DNA from: Zeugodacus cucurbitae
Taxonomy: Eukaryota > Arthropoda > Insecta > Diptera > Tephritidae
Assembly: GCF_028554725.1 (NCBI RefSeq)
Contig: NC_071671.1
Location: 71,604,001 to 71,668,000 of the forward strand
Direction of reading: 5' to 3'
DNA: 64,000 nt
Below, piece after piece: positions 27,901 to 42,074 of the stretch (the stretch's first letter is position 1; every line of letters starts with the position of its first letter). The translations under genes and the position numbers were made by a program. The notes under the pieces were generated by a model. It was not told the DNA's origin. It saw only the letters and a program-made list of their open reading frames with translations, and ran no database searches.

Positions 27901-30900
27901 TGAGGTTTTCTTAATTTTCTCTTGATTTTCTCGAAGCCACGACACGGGCGTGGGATGTTAATTGCCGGTTTTGTGTAGCCGCTTTTGGCACAAGCCGCCG
28001 CCGTCTGTCACTGGGTGTGGCGGCGAAGCAATTTTCTTGTCGGATGTCAGTTCTGCTAAATTTGCAACGATTTGACTTGGCGATGAGTTGAGCGATGACA
28101 ACTCGACGGTGTGTGAGGGCTAGCTGAAGAAAATCCGTCACTCAGTTGACTTGATGAAATGTGGTGGAGTTGCTTGTGCGAGCCAAGACAAGCCAACAAT
28201 GACTAGTTAGTATACTAAGTGTTACAAATATCTTTCTTTTCTATATCGAATAATAAATTAATACTTTAAGATATTTGTTAAGCACCCAATCCTTTACACA
28301 GGCCAGTTGTTGTCCTGTCTTGCGTTCAACTATTATGTTTTATTTGAAGACCCCCTCATTTTGTCAATTCTATGCAAATCAAGAGCGATAAACTAATATT
28401 GACTAGAAAATTGCCTCTAAATAACCATCAAAAATAATTACATTTACTCCAATTTCCTCCCCTCAACACTGGTGATAATTTTAGACAAAGACAAACAAGA
28501 AAGTCGTAAGCAACGAATAATCTTTATTGCATGCATATAAATTGTGTGCTCAACACCACAGGTTTCCCACAGAATTAATAATTAATGAGAGCTAATATCA
28601 ATTTAGTGCAACTAAATGCCTGCTTCCTCAATTACTTGCAAGAACACGTTTGGACGAGCAGAGCGCAGTGCGCCGTAGCTACCGCAAAGCCGTTCTTCGC
28701 TCGTTGACAGCTCTGCTCGGCCGCCAAAGTGGCAGCCAATAGCGTGTATTCCTCTAATTATTTTTCACTTACTAAAAATAGTCCAGAGACAAGTTGCACT
28801 GTTGCAACATGATTCCTCGTTTGTGTCCGTGTGTGTTTGTCTTTCATAGCGTTTTGCAAAAGTATTATTAAGTGGCAATTTTAAACACGGAGTTGCACTT
28901 AATAAGCAGAGATGTTATGAGATTAGAATGCAGACAACCAGTTTGCAACACTCCTAGCTGTCAATGATTTCTAATATCTCACTAAGCACTTCTTTCTTCT
29001 TCAGAACTCATATTGCATCAGTAAACAGCAATTTAACAGAATATTTGTTGTTTTTTGAGACTAATTTTGTTTACTCAGGATTTCCTTAGCTGGAAAAATA
29101 TCCAACATTTTAAAATTTCCGTAAGAAACTTAGAACCCTCTCCACTTCACTCCCATAATAGTTACAAATAATTGTTTGCCATTATTATCCAAGGTATCGG
29201 TAGCAGCCACCAAATACGGGTCAATTTCAACTACCGAATTAAAAATCTCATACACAACGGTACAATGAGAAACAAGCGGCAAGCCTTCTCGGACACTTAT
29301 AATTAGATTTTGCCTTCAACGTGTCTATGCTCACTTTTCAGGGTCACCTTAGTGCAGTGAAACAAGCGGTGTATTTGCGAAAACCGCTAAAATATGTAAT
29401 TTCGTTTTAATTTGCGCCTCTTTCTTGCTTTACAAACAATTTTTCACACGCTCTGAAAAAAATGCAAACAAAATTGCACGTTCGACTTCTTCATTAGTCT
29501 TTTCACCGCCGCGTCTATTCATTCATTCGATACTGGACTTTATTGCTTTGGTACTCTTGGTGCTCTTGGTTAATCAAATTAAATTCGAAACCATTTTACG
29601 GTCGACAAACCGAGCGGCTAGCTGTCGAACGCATTGTGAGCTAGCGCGCAGCCGCAACGCGCGGAGTTTCTCGTAGACGCGTCGACGCACAGTGAACTTG
29701 CCAAAATTGGCAATATACAATGGACAAGTGCGGGTTTTATGGCCGCAAATGTAACAAAGCCTCAAAAGAAGCACAAACTCGTGCTTCAGCGACGCCAGCG
29801 GCAAACCATACACCTCTGGCAGCGCTTGCAAATCTGCGTCAGTGCGCGTAAAACCAAATCAAAGCTGTAAAATAACTGAAATTGTTTAGCGAAAATTAAA
29901 TGTGTGTTAAATTAAATATGCGAAAAGGAGGTTGGTCTCAATCAGATCACTGCAGCCCCGATCAAAAGCCAATGTCAAAATCAAGGCAACGTCACTCGAG
30001 CTTTGTTCAACCAAACCATTATGACTGCGGAACATTATCATTAACAAAAGATGGCGTTGCATCGTTAACGGTCTTTCATTATTTTTACAACATTTTATTT
30101 TTTTGGTATCTCAAAGCTGCCAAATAGTTCATCTTTGAGTCCCTCTTCAGTGCGCTCTGCTTATTTAGTGTCAAATTTTGGTCTAAACTGAAACAAAATT
30201 GTGCCAAATCATCGAATTAAATGAGCATCAAGAAGCGTATATTACGCAAATCGCACGCGTAGGTGTGCAAATAAAACCAAAAACTCTTTAGCGACAATGA
30301 TTTTAGAGCAAATAATTAGGTGGCGAGTGCATGCAATATTCGAGTTTTATTCGAAAATTAATTAATATGTATTTAGAAGCCTTGAGAAGGCATTGGTTTA
30401 ATTAAAGAGACCTTAAGAAGTGTCTTCAAGTACTTAAATAAACAGTTAGCGCTGAGTTAAAATACTGAGAACTGGAATATTAATATAATTAAAGACTTTC
30501 TAAATGTTGCACTAAGCATTGCAGTTAGAGATAAAATAAATTGCTAATAAAAGTTGACCCTAAAACATTGGCATCGGCGTAGGAGTTCGTGATCTGAATC
30601 AAGAGAAATAATCTAAAAAATTGCAAAATAAGCATTTTAAATCGCCAACGGTGTTTTTGTGATCAGTGCTCTATGCGATACTACAACTCGGAAACAATTT
30701 TGCGAGCATATTCTGGTTTACAAAACTCTGAGAAGTTAGGTATTCATGACCTACATTCTTAGGACTCGAAAAGCTCTCCACATAAGGTTTATTCTTCGTA
30801 CGAGTGAACAAATGAAGTCAATGAATGCCTAAAAAGATTCGAACAGTTGATGAACCTTCATCTTTTTGACTGAATCTATCATCCCGAAACATACATATAT

Positions 30901-33900
30901 ATAAGATAAGATGAAGATAGACGTAAGACCTAGCATTGACGTTGGTCTGACAGTGAGGATTACTTAACTGGAAAACAACTGGATTCATTTCTGACACTAG
31001 TAATCCTAATACAAATTGTTCCAAATTTTGCTTAAATTCCATTTCATTGGATTTCCATCACCTTCAGTCCCGGCATTCCCTCACTTTTTTCTTTTTTTTT
31101 TCTTTTAAATTGGTGTGATTCAACTCTAGAACATTTCCGTCCCAAAAGTAACCAAATTATAACTTTTTATTGTGCATTCTTGTATAAACTATAAGGGTAT
31201 AAGCTTCTTTAAAATCACAATACCGACTATAACAAGCTGCTGCATCTTTCGCCGACGCTTCATTATTTATAATTACTTTTGGTACACTCCGTCGTAAAGA
31301 AATTCGTAAAGGGCATGGCTATTTTAACGAGCTTCTCCTCAGCATCAAAACGAACAAGTACAGAATATTATTGACCAATAAAACTGACTGAAGATAAGCA
31401 GACCTTAAAAAATCTGCACAGCTTCTTTTACTTGCAAAGCTTCCAGAACACTTTGTGAGTTATCTTATTTTACCAAATTTCGAATGTTGCAAGCGCCGAC
31501 ATTTCGTAACAACGACATTATGTGAATGAGGTTAATGGATTAAGAAACGATTAAAATTGAGCAAGAACTCGTGTAACTTTGGCAATAAAAATAATTGCAT
31601 ACTAAAAATGCCTTTTATTCTTTTCTTTGCAGGTTCGTATCCGAGGTATTCGAGCGGGCATCGCGACCACACAGCAACAGTGTCAACAGTTGTTGCAACG
31701 ATACGTGCGTGCGTGAGCGACTGTCAGCTGCAAGTAAAAATAACTCTTAATAAGTACACAAATTACCGATTACTTTCTCTGCGCTCTCTATATACATATA
31801 CACACATATGTAATCGAGTGTGTGAGTGTGCGTGTAATTGCGCATAATACGCTTAAATGAAAGTGTGTAACCGCAATGTTGCTGGAATCATAACATTTCA
31901 TATTTCTTCAAATTAATTCGATCATAAAAACTAACTGAACAATTTTACATGTATACAAAGATGAGTGTGTGTGTGTGAAGCAATAAAATAAATTGCGGGC
32001 AGAGTTGCGAGCGGAAAGAGTCTGCTACCGAGCGCTGGTTATGTAGCCGCACTGACACTTTTCACTGCCGTGATTTCTATTTCATTCTTCTCGCTTTATA
32101 CACTTTACGAGTATTCACTTAGACAAGCCGAACGAACCTTTTCCCACATCTCATCATCATTATCACATTTTGTACATTTCGTACACACAACTGCGGTTTT
32201 ATTCTTTCAGCGAATCTTGTAATCTTATGCCGTCCGTCCTCTTTCATGGTTGTTGCTGTGTTGCTGTGTGTAAAACAAACGAAACAGCATTCAAATTAAC
32301 AATTAAAGCAAAAAATAGAAACGTTTAGAAGCGTTAACCCACTTCCGTGTCCGCATGTTCGCGCAGCCGCTTCGGCGGCTTGCCTGTAATTACATATCTC
32401 CGCCATCTCACGTCAGCGATTGCAGCATGTTGTTGCTGTTGTTGCCTGGCTGTTTACACACCTTTCTCCATCAAACTGCAGTCGCTTTGAGTTTTAATAA
32501 ATCAAATTATGCTCTTAAAGTCTTGTTATTGTCACAGAGGCACAGACTTTTCTCACGATCGATAATTTAAATGCGCTCACACATACATACATATGTGAAT
32601 CATATTAATTAATATGTAGTTTTATTTTATATTTTTTTTTTAACTTTTCTTGCTTTAAAAGGCCTCAAGAGCATTTTTACTATCAAAATATATATATACC
32701 CAGCTCTTGTATTTTTGTCTTCTATTTGCGCCGTTTGTCGTTTAAAGAACACAGTATCGAGTCTCGAAAAAGTTATTCAGAACAATCAAAATTAATATTA
32801 TGATAAAATTAACATTGAAGACACTTTTTAATATCTATTTTGAATAATAAACACAAACTGGGTTTCATAAGGTTTCATTAAAATTCTTTCTTCTGACGTA
32901 TCCTCCGTGTCCTGTCAGTAACTGTAGATCCCACTTGAACTAACATGTTTCGAAAACAAAGTTATTGCTATTGATTCCATAGAATACTAACCTTCAATTT
33001 AGAACCAAGAATATACTCGAAACCAGTTTCGAAAATAACTTCAGCTTTAAGCTCAAACATCTATATGCTGTCTTCTACTTTGTTAAATTCATTAAGTAGT
33101 ATAGTATAACCAAATAAGAAAACCAGCGACCCCAATACACACGAATCTCTTATAAGGTACGCATATGCACTCTCCTCGTACAATCTCCTAGTACTCTTTT
33201 GTGATGAGCCATAAATTCGAGACGATAATACCAGCGATCATTTTACAACACTGTGTTGCAATATAAATCTTTAATGACACAAAGGCAGGAGACGCTTTAA
33301 TAACCACACAAGAATGATAAAGAACATGCAACACACAGAGGAGTAGAAACAACAAAGCAAAATATATGGCAACCTTTAAAAGTGCATTTGTACTGTGAAG
33401 AGCCCGAAAAGGACAGCCAAGCAATCAGCGCAGTATTGTTGCATCCACAGAGTTAACAATTCTACATTGCATGTTGTTGTTGTTGTTGCTGCTTTAACAA
33501 ATTTCCATTACAATGTGTTTTTGTTGCTGTTGTTGTTGCACTTAAATTATGACCAGCGGTAAGCAACTTTCATTTTTAAAAGCGACAGCGCGCTGCCTCA
33601 GTGTTGCAACGTGCCCCAAGCCACGCCTGTTGCATTGTATGCAACTCGAAGCTATCAGGAGCCATTGTGCTCTTTGACGTTTATGTTGCTGTAAATATTT
33701 TGTTTTTATGCGTTTTTTATTTGTGCAACGCCGTGGCCACAAATGAATTGGCCTTGAACTTGACATCGAAAGGGCAGGCGCACCACAGCACCACCACCAA
33801 CCAGCGGCTAAGCGAAAGCGGACCAAAGCCAGCCAGCCAACCAGTCAGCAAGGTCACGCTTGACGGCGCAAATAACAGCGGCGGCGACAGCAACAATTGC

Positions 33901-36729
33901 AGCCACAAAAAGTTGCAACCATTAATGACAGCAATAACTGAAAAATAAAAGCAACAACGAAGAAAAAGAAAGCCACTTGGACGCTAATCAACTGCATAAG
34001 TGCACCACAGCGCAGTGAAAGCAACAATTGCAATCAATAAAGCAACAACATAAAACAACAAAGGACAATCAGCGCGCGGCACGCAGCGCGGCGTCGGAGG
34101 CGAAAACAAACAAAAGCAGCACATAAACGAGTTCAGTTCGGCAAACAATGATGCAACAGCTTTGATTTGACTTTAATGTTGCAAGCGTGCAACCAATGCC
34201 AACAACAACCACAAAACCAACAATAAATGTTTAAAGTTATACTCACAAAGCGTAATTTAATAAAATGTTCAAGCGATTAGATACAGATATGCTCTCACAC
34301 ATACACAAAAGCACAAACGAGAAAGCAAAGTGAATGCAACACACGACTGGCAATTCTTTGTTGCAACAAAGTTCAGCGCTGCCTGCAAGACCATTAGATT
34401 CAATGGCCTTGCAGCATGCAGCCAGCAGTGAAGGAGCCAAACAAGTGCTGCACACACGCGCGGCTTCGTGAAGAGTGGACCAGGCAGCACAGTTCAGCTA
34501 ACAAGCCGCCAAGTGAAGTCATCTGGCAGCACGGCCAGCATCTAATAACAACAGCGGCGGCGCAACATTCCCTTTGACAGCTGACATTCCTTGCCACATG
34601 GCAAAACGGTAAAGCGTTGTTGTTGTTGTTGTTTTCGTACAACTTTTCGTTATATTATTTAATGGCGAGCACTTTTTACTTTCATTGCATTTTCCTTGGC
34701 TCTGCATCTGCAACACTCGAATCGCCGTGGCCAATCGCCGAAGTTATTGCTCTCGATTTCTGTTATTAGATTAGCTTTTGGCCAATATTCGGTTTATTGC
34801 AGCGACAGCAACACCACCAGCCAAGCACTTGCCGGCAATCCAGAAAGAATGGGGGTCCAATCGTAGCCACATGGCAAATGGAGCAAAATAGAAAAGCGAA
34901 TATCACACAAAGCGCAGAGTGAAACACACTTGAGTGTATCGAAAGCGGGCGAAAAGCAAGAGTGGAAAAAGTTAATATTATCTAATATAAAAATAAAAGT
35001 TGCAAGCAGCCAACTACAACAACCGAAAGTCACAAGTGGCATTGAGCGAAAATGGAAGCAAATATCTTCGAAGAAAAATGCAAAGGTTGCAATTTGGCGT
35101 CTCTTCGATTGCCGGTTGCAAGCAAAGCAAATTGTAAATTATTGAAATGGCAACTCGATGGCCGGAGAGTGGACTTGAATGGTTGCAGCTTGACTCAGCA
35201 AAGCAAGTCTATGCCTTTGAAGCTTTCATTCTATTTAGAAGTAGTTTAAAGTTCGATATTTCATTCTAACTTCGTTGGTGACTGTTTGATTGCATTACAC
35301 TGACCATATTTACATATATACTGTACTTATACTAAAAATGTATGGCATTAGTTTCACTTCAACGGTAAATAGTTTATTCTTGAATTGTCTTCCTTGCACT
35401 GCTTGGAGAGTCTTCAGCAAAATTATGTTTTGTGCTACAAGATTTTTTGGGTAATTTCATCGAAAATTCATATTTAAAATGGTTCTTCCTTCCAAAATTA
35501 CATTCAAGAGCTAAAAAACATAAATCACTTGCAAAACTGACCTCGTAAATACCACAAACTCTTTACACACTCATATTTCTCAATTTACTTATGTTAGTAA
35601 ATCGCCGTTTTGTTTGTCAGTTCGTTGTGCTTATCTCACGCTGCACCAGCACACCAGCTGCAACAATAACTGTTGTTGTAAACACCAGCGACTAATTGAA
35701 TTTTCATTGAACAATGTCGATTGGTTGGCTGTCAGAAGACTTTGGAGCGTTGCCAGGCGTTCACCAGCACTCAACGGCGTGTTGTTGTTGTCTCGAAAAC
35801 AATTTCAATGCTGCTCGCAATTTCATTAAGTTTTTCTCAATCGTTTTTGTTTTTTTGTTGAGCTCGGCAGCTATTTTCTTTGTGTGGCTCTTAATGGCGT
35901 TTGTGCGATAGCGAAAGTGTTATTATTGCAACAAATACAACGAAGCTTGTGTTTCGATTGTCGTACAACAGTACATAACGGCGCTTGCTATTGCGTGTAA
36001 TTCAATTAAAATGTGAACGATTTCTATTACGAAAATGTAACGCTTTTATGGAGTAATATTTCAACAAAAAAAATTGTATTTAAATTTTAGGGTTGGTCCA
36101 TTTGGACCTTATCAAACACATCAATCATTTTTGCCATCACCTTAATTAGGGTAATGTGTTAATGGAGAAGCCATTAGTAAAAGTAACAGCATTGCATAAT
36201 CATCAAGAAATACCACAGAAATGAGTCATGGAGCGCTTTGGGCGAGCCATTTCCGCTATGACGGTGAGAATGTCTCGCCGAAGTGATTTGAAATCAATAT
36301 CTGAAGTATATTATCTTAAAGTCTTATAACGGTTGCAGTTGCGATTTCCAGTAATTACAGAATAGCTTTTTCTAACAGCGATTACTATTCGGAAGGTTGT
36401 GGCAGTTGAAGATATTTCTAAAGCTGCATTTGGCTGAACCAAAGTGACCCTTAATGAGTTCTTTAGTTTTCTCACGAATGATATTTACAAACCCTCCACA
36501 GAGTTGGAGATTTGGCGCCACATAATTGCAGTTTCATTTGCAGACCACCCTATGCATTTAGCCTTAAAAACATAGTACTTAGCATGCTGCTTGCTATTTA
36601 CCATACAATTACAATTAAATGCATTGAGCCTAAGATTTCAGATTCAATTGGCAAGGCGAACATTTTAAAAGTACTTCTTCTTCTAAAGCCAAGCCTTAAA
36701 CGCTCCCATATGTATATAGAATAGCCAAT
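24999..36729. other. non-coding DNA, no gene seen
   Basis: Alternating AT-rich DNA and GC-richer patches (26.4-26.7, 27.5-28.2, 28.6-28.75 and 33.6-34.9 kb). Trinucleotide TTG runs occur at 33472-33488 and 34616-34633. An open + frame at 33601-33948 has a hydrophobic start but begins with GTG and has no usable in-frame ATG, so it is not called. Confidence 0.5.
28655..28719. other. 10-base inverted repeat in GC-rich patch
   Basis: cgagcagagc (28655-28664) and gctctgctcg (28710-28719) are perfect reverse complements around a 45-base GC-rich loop in AT-rich surroundings. It may be a chance palindrome, a structured transcript or a protein-binding site. Confidence 0.4.
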
Positions 36730-37850
36730 TGTGACTTGCAGACCAGCGCACTCTCGCCAGCCTTCAGCCGCATCGGCGAGTGGCATTGAAAGCGGCCAAG
36801 CGACCTTCAAGCGAAATGGCAAACTGCTCGCTGCTGTGTTTACTGCATTTTCTGCACGCTCCACAAACGAGCGGCCGAACAATGCCACCCGGCGGGCATA
36901 TGAGTCCATTTGCCACAGCAACTAAAACGCATTTTAATAGCTACTGCAACACGCCACACCGCGCCAACATTCACTTAATGCCGTCGAGTGATATTTGCGG
37001 CAGCAATTGCTTGCAGCTGCGGCGACTGCTGCTGTGTTGCAGCAGCAATTATTCGATACAATTACGGCACAGACAATAATAATAGTCGATGCGCCGATGA
37101 TTCTACAATAGAGCCAAATGTGGCCCGTCGCCCGTGGACGTGGCATCTGCTGGCTCTGGGCCACGCGGGCCATTACACGCCTTAATAGCTGCCGCCGTCG
37201 CCGCCGCTGCTGCCGCCACAGTCGGTGCGGCCGTCGGTCATCGGCGGCCAAAACAGTTTCACTTGTCGGGCTACCTCGTGTTTGGTGCGACCCGACTGCC
37301 CGCGGCTGCAGCCATTGTTGGCCGCTCATTTGCATTCTCCGCAGCTGTCGGCGATTGTTTTCGGTTTCTGTGCAACTGTCGACTGCCTGTTCGCGTTCAG
37401 TTGCAGACACAGATTTAGATTCGGATTTAGATTTCGCTTTCGATGATTTTCATTTTCATTTGCCGTCGCCGGACTGCTGCTGCACTGCTGTGACCGGCAA
37501 TCTGCGCATTTCCATCTATTGTCTACTGTTCGGCTGTTCGATCGCTGCCGTATTTATGTGTCCTTTGTTTTGTTTTTGCTTTTGCTATTTATTATCTCTG
37601 TTTGCTTTCCCAGTTGACAGGATGCTTTGCCGTTCGGTGCATTTGGTCTGCTGCGATTCCACCTCTTTTGCTGCCGCCACTTTTAACTGCAATTTCTACA
37701 ATTGTGGCTCGCGGCAGTGCTTTTTGCTCAGCTGCCGCATTTTGTTTGTTGGCACTGATTGCATGCGCTCGCTTATCATTGGCGAGTTCGCTGCTTAAGT
37801 CTTTTGTTTACAATCCTCGCATTGGCGTTATGCATGCTGCGTGATTGGTT
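36730..37850. other. GC-rich block, open in several frames, no recognised gene
   Basis: This block differs sharply in composition from its AT-rich neighbours. It has a 226-codon ATG frame on + (37118-37798), an overlapping 94-codon + frame (37134-37418) and a 158-codon frame on - (36934-37410). The 226-codon product is a string of Arg-, Cys-, Ser- and Leu-rich residues without domain character, and simultaneous openness on both strands is expected from GC- and GCC/GCT-rich DNA. It includes a GCCGCC-type repeat near 37190-37215 and an octamer-like atttgcat at 37328. An enhancer or promoter-proximal island is more likely than a gene, though a coding role is not excluded. Confidence 0.4.
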
Positions 37851-40800
37851 TTTATTATTATTGTTCTTCGGTAATTTGATATGAGAAACTGCAACTAGCC
37901 ATTAGGACATTGTGGACTGTGAGATTGGCAAACAATCGTTCGATTGTTGTTGTTGGTTGCCTGCTGGCCGGTGGTCAACTGGTCATGTTCGTGTTTTAGT
38001 ATTTGCTTTGCTTGAATTACGTATTCGAATTATACAATTGCATTTATTTTACTTCTATGTAATAATTGCATAGAATTTAGTATGCTTACGTAAGTCACTT
38101 TCTTTACAGTGTTCATAGTTACATTGAAGTTAGTTCAGGTTTTCGTACTTTTTCTGAAGCTTGCATATTTAAGGTTCGCCTTCAGCTTCTGATACTTATT
38201 GGCAAAGGACGCAGAGAAGGATCTGCTATTATTCTAAATGAAACCTAGTTGTTGTATTACTGCCAATTAAAGAAACCACTGAAGAAACCACATAGTTTGC
38301 CACTCACATATCGTCCCTTACGCTACCTATCCATACTGCCTCAACTCTAAGCAGTGGTGCATTTGATTCTCAAATTTGCTTCAGCGAAGCATCGCATTGG
38401 CTGTGCCCACAAATAGGTGCAGCTGTCTCCTTGGCAACTGACAGTATTTCGCCATTACCAAGAAGCCTTGTTGAGCGCTCAAAAAAGTCAGAAGAATTAT
38501 TCGCCTTATACGAAAATCATAAAGCGCGCATTGTCTTTACTCACTTTACTTGTGATATTTAAAATAGCAGACGCTGCATTTTGGGCAACCAACGATACAG
38601 AAACAAAAAACTCCATTTATTTAGATCCAAAAAGGAAAAAGCATACAGAACTGAAGTGGAAGTAAAGTTCATTTTATTTTTCGCCGTTAAGGTTTTTGGT
38701 GTCGCTCGGCGTATATCACGTTTCCACGATTTCTTTGTTCGACAAGCGCCAGTCGCAGCGATTGCTCCACAAAACAATCGAATGGGAACACACGAAGATG
38801 TGCGCATGCGCCCCAGTCCCAGTCCAACAACTAAATAAAATATTTATCGCGCACAGCGAACAAATGCAAAACATAATAAGTGAGCCGCGAAATCAAGTTA
38901 AAGATGCCATTTGCCGCTGCCCGCTGCAATCGGGGAATCCACATTCGGCATTTCGGAGCCACTTTAGCCTCGGCACTCTGCCACTAAGTGGCACTAGAGC
39001 ATGCACACACGTGTTTATAGCAACAAAGTGACACAAATGCCTATGGGTTTTTGTTCATTTGGACAGACATTGTTTTTCTTTTAGTCAGATTTGCATAGGC
39101 AGTGCCCAAATTTTGGCACTTAAAGGTTACTCTTATATCGTGTTTTAGGCTACTGGTGCATCAGGACACTTGATGTCTTCTTGATGTTCTGATTTTTAAT
39201 CATATCAGAAATATAACTGGCAGGACGACTCTGTTTCTTTGGACTGTACTACTCTTCGAAGAATTTTTCCAGCAATGTAGATTTTGTCTCTGCTTCTTCT
39301 TCTCTTCTACATCGGACTTAAGTGAATGTGATCATTTCTGACGAACTAATGATATTCCTAATACAAAAACATTTTCCACACTGCGTTAGAAGACATGTAC
39401 TTCGTTTGGGCCTTCAGGCCAGGATGGCTTTCATATTTGGTACTCCGGTTCATCCACATTTCCAATAAATCCACTGCAACTTGCTAAAGACCCCAGATCT
39501 GTAAAAAGTGTGAATGAAAGTCTCTAAGCGCATGAATGAAAACAAACAGTTATAAATGCCTGTAAGCTATGATTTTAAATATTCAAACTTAGAAACGATA
39601 AACGCCAGGCAGCTCAAGTAAATGTTTGTTGTAATTTTCTCTTAAAATATAACAAAAGTTCGAAAACGAAATTTCACATTTGCTTTCTTCTTCCTTTAAT
39701 TCCACTTAAAATATGATTGTGACACAGCAACAAATCCCAAGTCCAAGAGAAAAGCCCTGAGCAAGAAGCAAACATGCTGCTTTTTTTGGAAAATCTCGAG
39801 AGTGAAAAGCATAACAATTAGGAGAATAGAAAGAAGAATTTGTAATTAATTACTCGAGTGCTTGTGTTGATGTGTCAAAAAAGGGCGATTTGTTACATTT
39901 TGAGGAGCCCAAAGAAATGGGTCACGCTGGCTGACAACGCACATACGTAAAACTGATTTACATGGAAACAACGATGTCAAATAACATATAAGCCTCTAAA
40001 ATGAAAATAAACTTTTTTTCAAAAATCCAAAACAAAAACAAAAACAATGCAAACAAGATTGGAGCGTCGAAACATGAGTCAGGGTACTTTCTTCTTTCTT
40101 TCATAAGATTCAGCGCTTGAGTTCTTAATTACATGCATACTTCAAAGCTGTGAATGATTTTCTAAAGAAATGTCTTGTTGTTGCTGTCCAGCGCATTGAT
40201 GAGCTTTATTCATCGCGTTTAAGGGTAAATTACAATTTGAAGCTGCGGTTCAGAACAGGTTTACTCAAATGCATTCTTAGTAACGGCATTTTCGCAAACG
40301 CACTAATGAGTGTAAATATAAATTTATGGTGAAACCGAAGATAAGCCGACCAAACAGCGGTAACGGATTTCTTTGTCTTGCGCTTTTCACACCTCCAATT
40401 GGCCAATGATCATTAAAATTTGCGCAAATGCATTTATTGGCAAATATTAAATCGCTTTTCCGTTAGCTGCTGATATGAATTTGCGGAAGACGCAAATAAA
40501 ATGCTCTTTTAAGAGAAGAGACTTAAGAACTTTTAGTCACCATTGCATGTGTCTTAATGAAAATTCCCGGAGAGGCATGTGACTCACACGACATTATTTC
40601 AATCGAATTTCCGGAAGTGGTTATTAATTATAATATGTGATTTATAAGGGATTTTGTTTATGATTTCCCCTTACTTTCAGAAGATAGAATGTGTCTTCAT
40701 ATAGCCATACGAGTGAGACTAGGCTTATTTATACAATTATTTTCTGTACTTCTGAAAACAGATAATTTTAGATAAATTTTCTTCAACTAAGAATAATAAA

Positions 40801-41759
40801 CTCATTTTCCCACCAGGCTTAGCGATCTTCTAAATATTAAAACCCTAAAAAACAAGAAAAGACACCGCAAATGGCACAAATTGCTTCTAAAGCCTCGCAT
40901 AAATGGGCTTGTTTCCAAATCTTAAGACACTCAGCTGAAGTCCTTAAGCTGTCAGTGAAGATTTATGAGCCAATATGAGCCATCCGTCCAAGAATGAAAT
41001 GGAAATGAAATAAAAGGAAATAACAAGAAGTAAAGCAATACATCCAACTACAAAATATAAAATAATTATAAAAGAATGAAAACCAAAACGCTTGTCAACC
41101 AACGAGACTTTCAATTCTCCATAGCACAAAATACCAACGTAAATCGAAAAAAATCTGTTTCTTCCAAAGTGCTGCTGCGTTGTGAATATAAAAATGTTGA
41201 GCGAAATGGAAACAAATCAAAATGCTTAGACCATAAAACAATGTATTAAAAGCTTTATGAGCGCCAACTTCTCGAGCGACTGAAATATGAACCCATTGAA
41301 GCAGTTCGTCTTTTTTCCTTCTCAACATTTCTTTGTGTTTATCGCAGGCAAGTAGGCGGATTTATGCTGCATTCAAGCCATATTTCAATATTTTGAGGGA
41401 TCACTCGGTGACGGGCGAGTGTCGGTGTTTAATACGCGCAGCAACAGAGATTGGCAGCTCCGATAGGCAGATGTTTGGGCCGCGTAGGAACGCTCTTGCA
41501 GGCTTTCTTGTAACCAAAAAAAAGGTATCAAGTCTCAAAAGTCGCATTTTTTAGTTTGCCTTTAGTCTTGGAAGTCAATCGTCCCACCATTTGAGCAATA
41601 CACCGCAAGTTCATGCCAGCGGTGAGCACGTGAATCAAGCGTTAAATGGGCAACACCCCGATTTATTGGTCTTCTGCACTCTTTCGGTATTCTTAATATG
41701 CGCGCTTGTGGTTGTTATTGTTTTTTCATTGCAACACACGGCGCGTCAGCCGCATATCG
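37851..41759. other. non-coding DNA, no gene seen
   Basis: AT-rich sequence with short frames only. A good splice-acceptor-like sequence (T-rich run ending atcgcag, about 41320-41347) occurs, but no coding exon clearly follows it. Confidence 0.5.
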
Positions 41760-42074
41760 AATGCAGATTTCGTAGATTGATTAAGTGTTCAATAAAAGTG
41801 CGGCGAACGAAATCGAAAAAAAATATTCGAAATTGAAAAAAAATGGAAAAAATGTGACGGAAATTGCGGTTGTTCGGCGAAGCCCTTAGAATGCGCAACA
41901 CGCATCGATTGGTAATAAAATCAGTGAGGCGGCCGTCAGCCGAGAACGAACGAGTGAGAATTTCTCTGCGGTCTTCCACAGCGTCAACTTCCACTTGCCT
42001 GCCTGCCAATCGCACAGTTCACAAGACAATGCCGACTTTTGTGCAAGTGGAAGAGCCTAAAAAAACACCAGCCG
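41760..42074 (+). other. possible alternative first exon with short coding start
   Basis: Sequence at 41760-42028 resembles a fly 5' leader (gcggcgaacg, repeated gaaa words, a TCAGTG initiator-like word at 41921). It is followed by an ATG in good context (acaATGcc, 42029) encoding MPTFVQVEEPKKTPA and then a good donor (g|gtgagc, GT at 42075-42076) in phase 1. Spliced to 57247 it would give an 84-residue frame ending at 57455, not the CABIT protein. It could be an alternative leader exon of that gene, the first exon of an unseen gene, or chance. Confidence 0.2.

Noticed and set aside
33601..33948. 115-codon frame with signal-peptide-like hydrophobic start
   Set aside because: It begins with GTG, and no in-frame ATG precedes the hydrophobic stretch; the reverse strand is equally open.
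2560..39530. Shared word aaagtctctaagcg near 2570 and 39520, suggesting two copies of one repeat
   Set aside because: Flanking sequences do not align by eye; a short match only.
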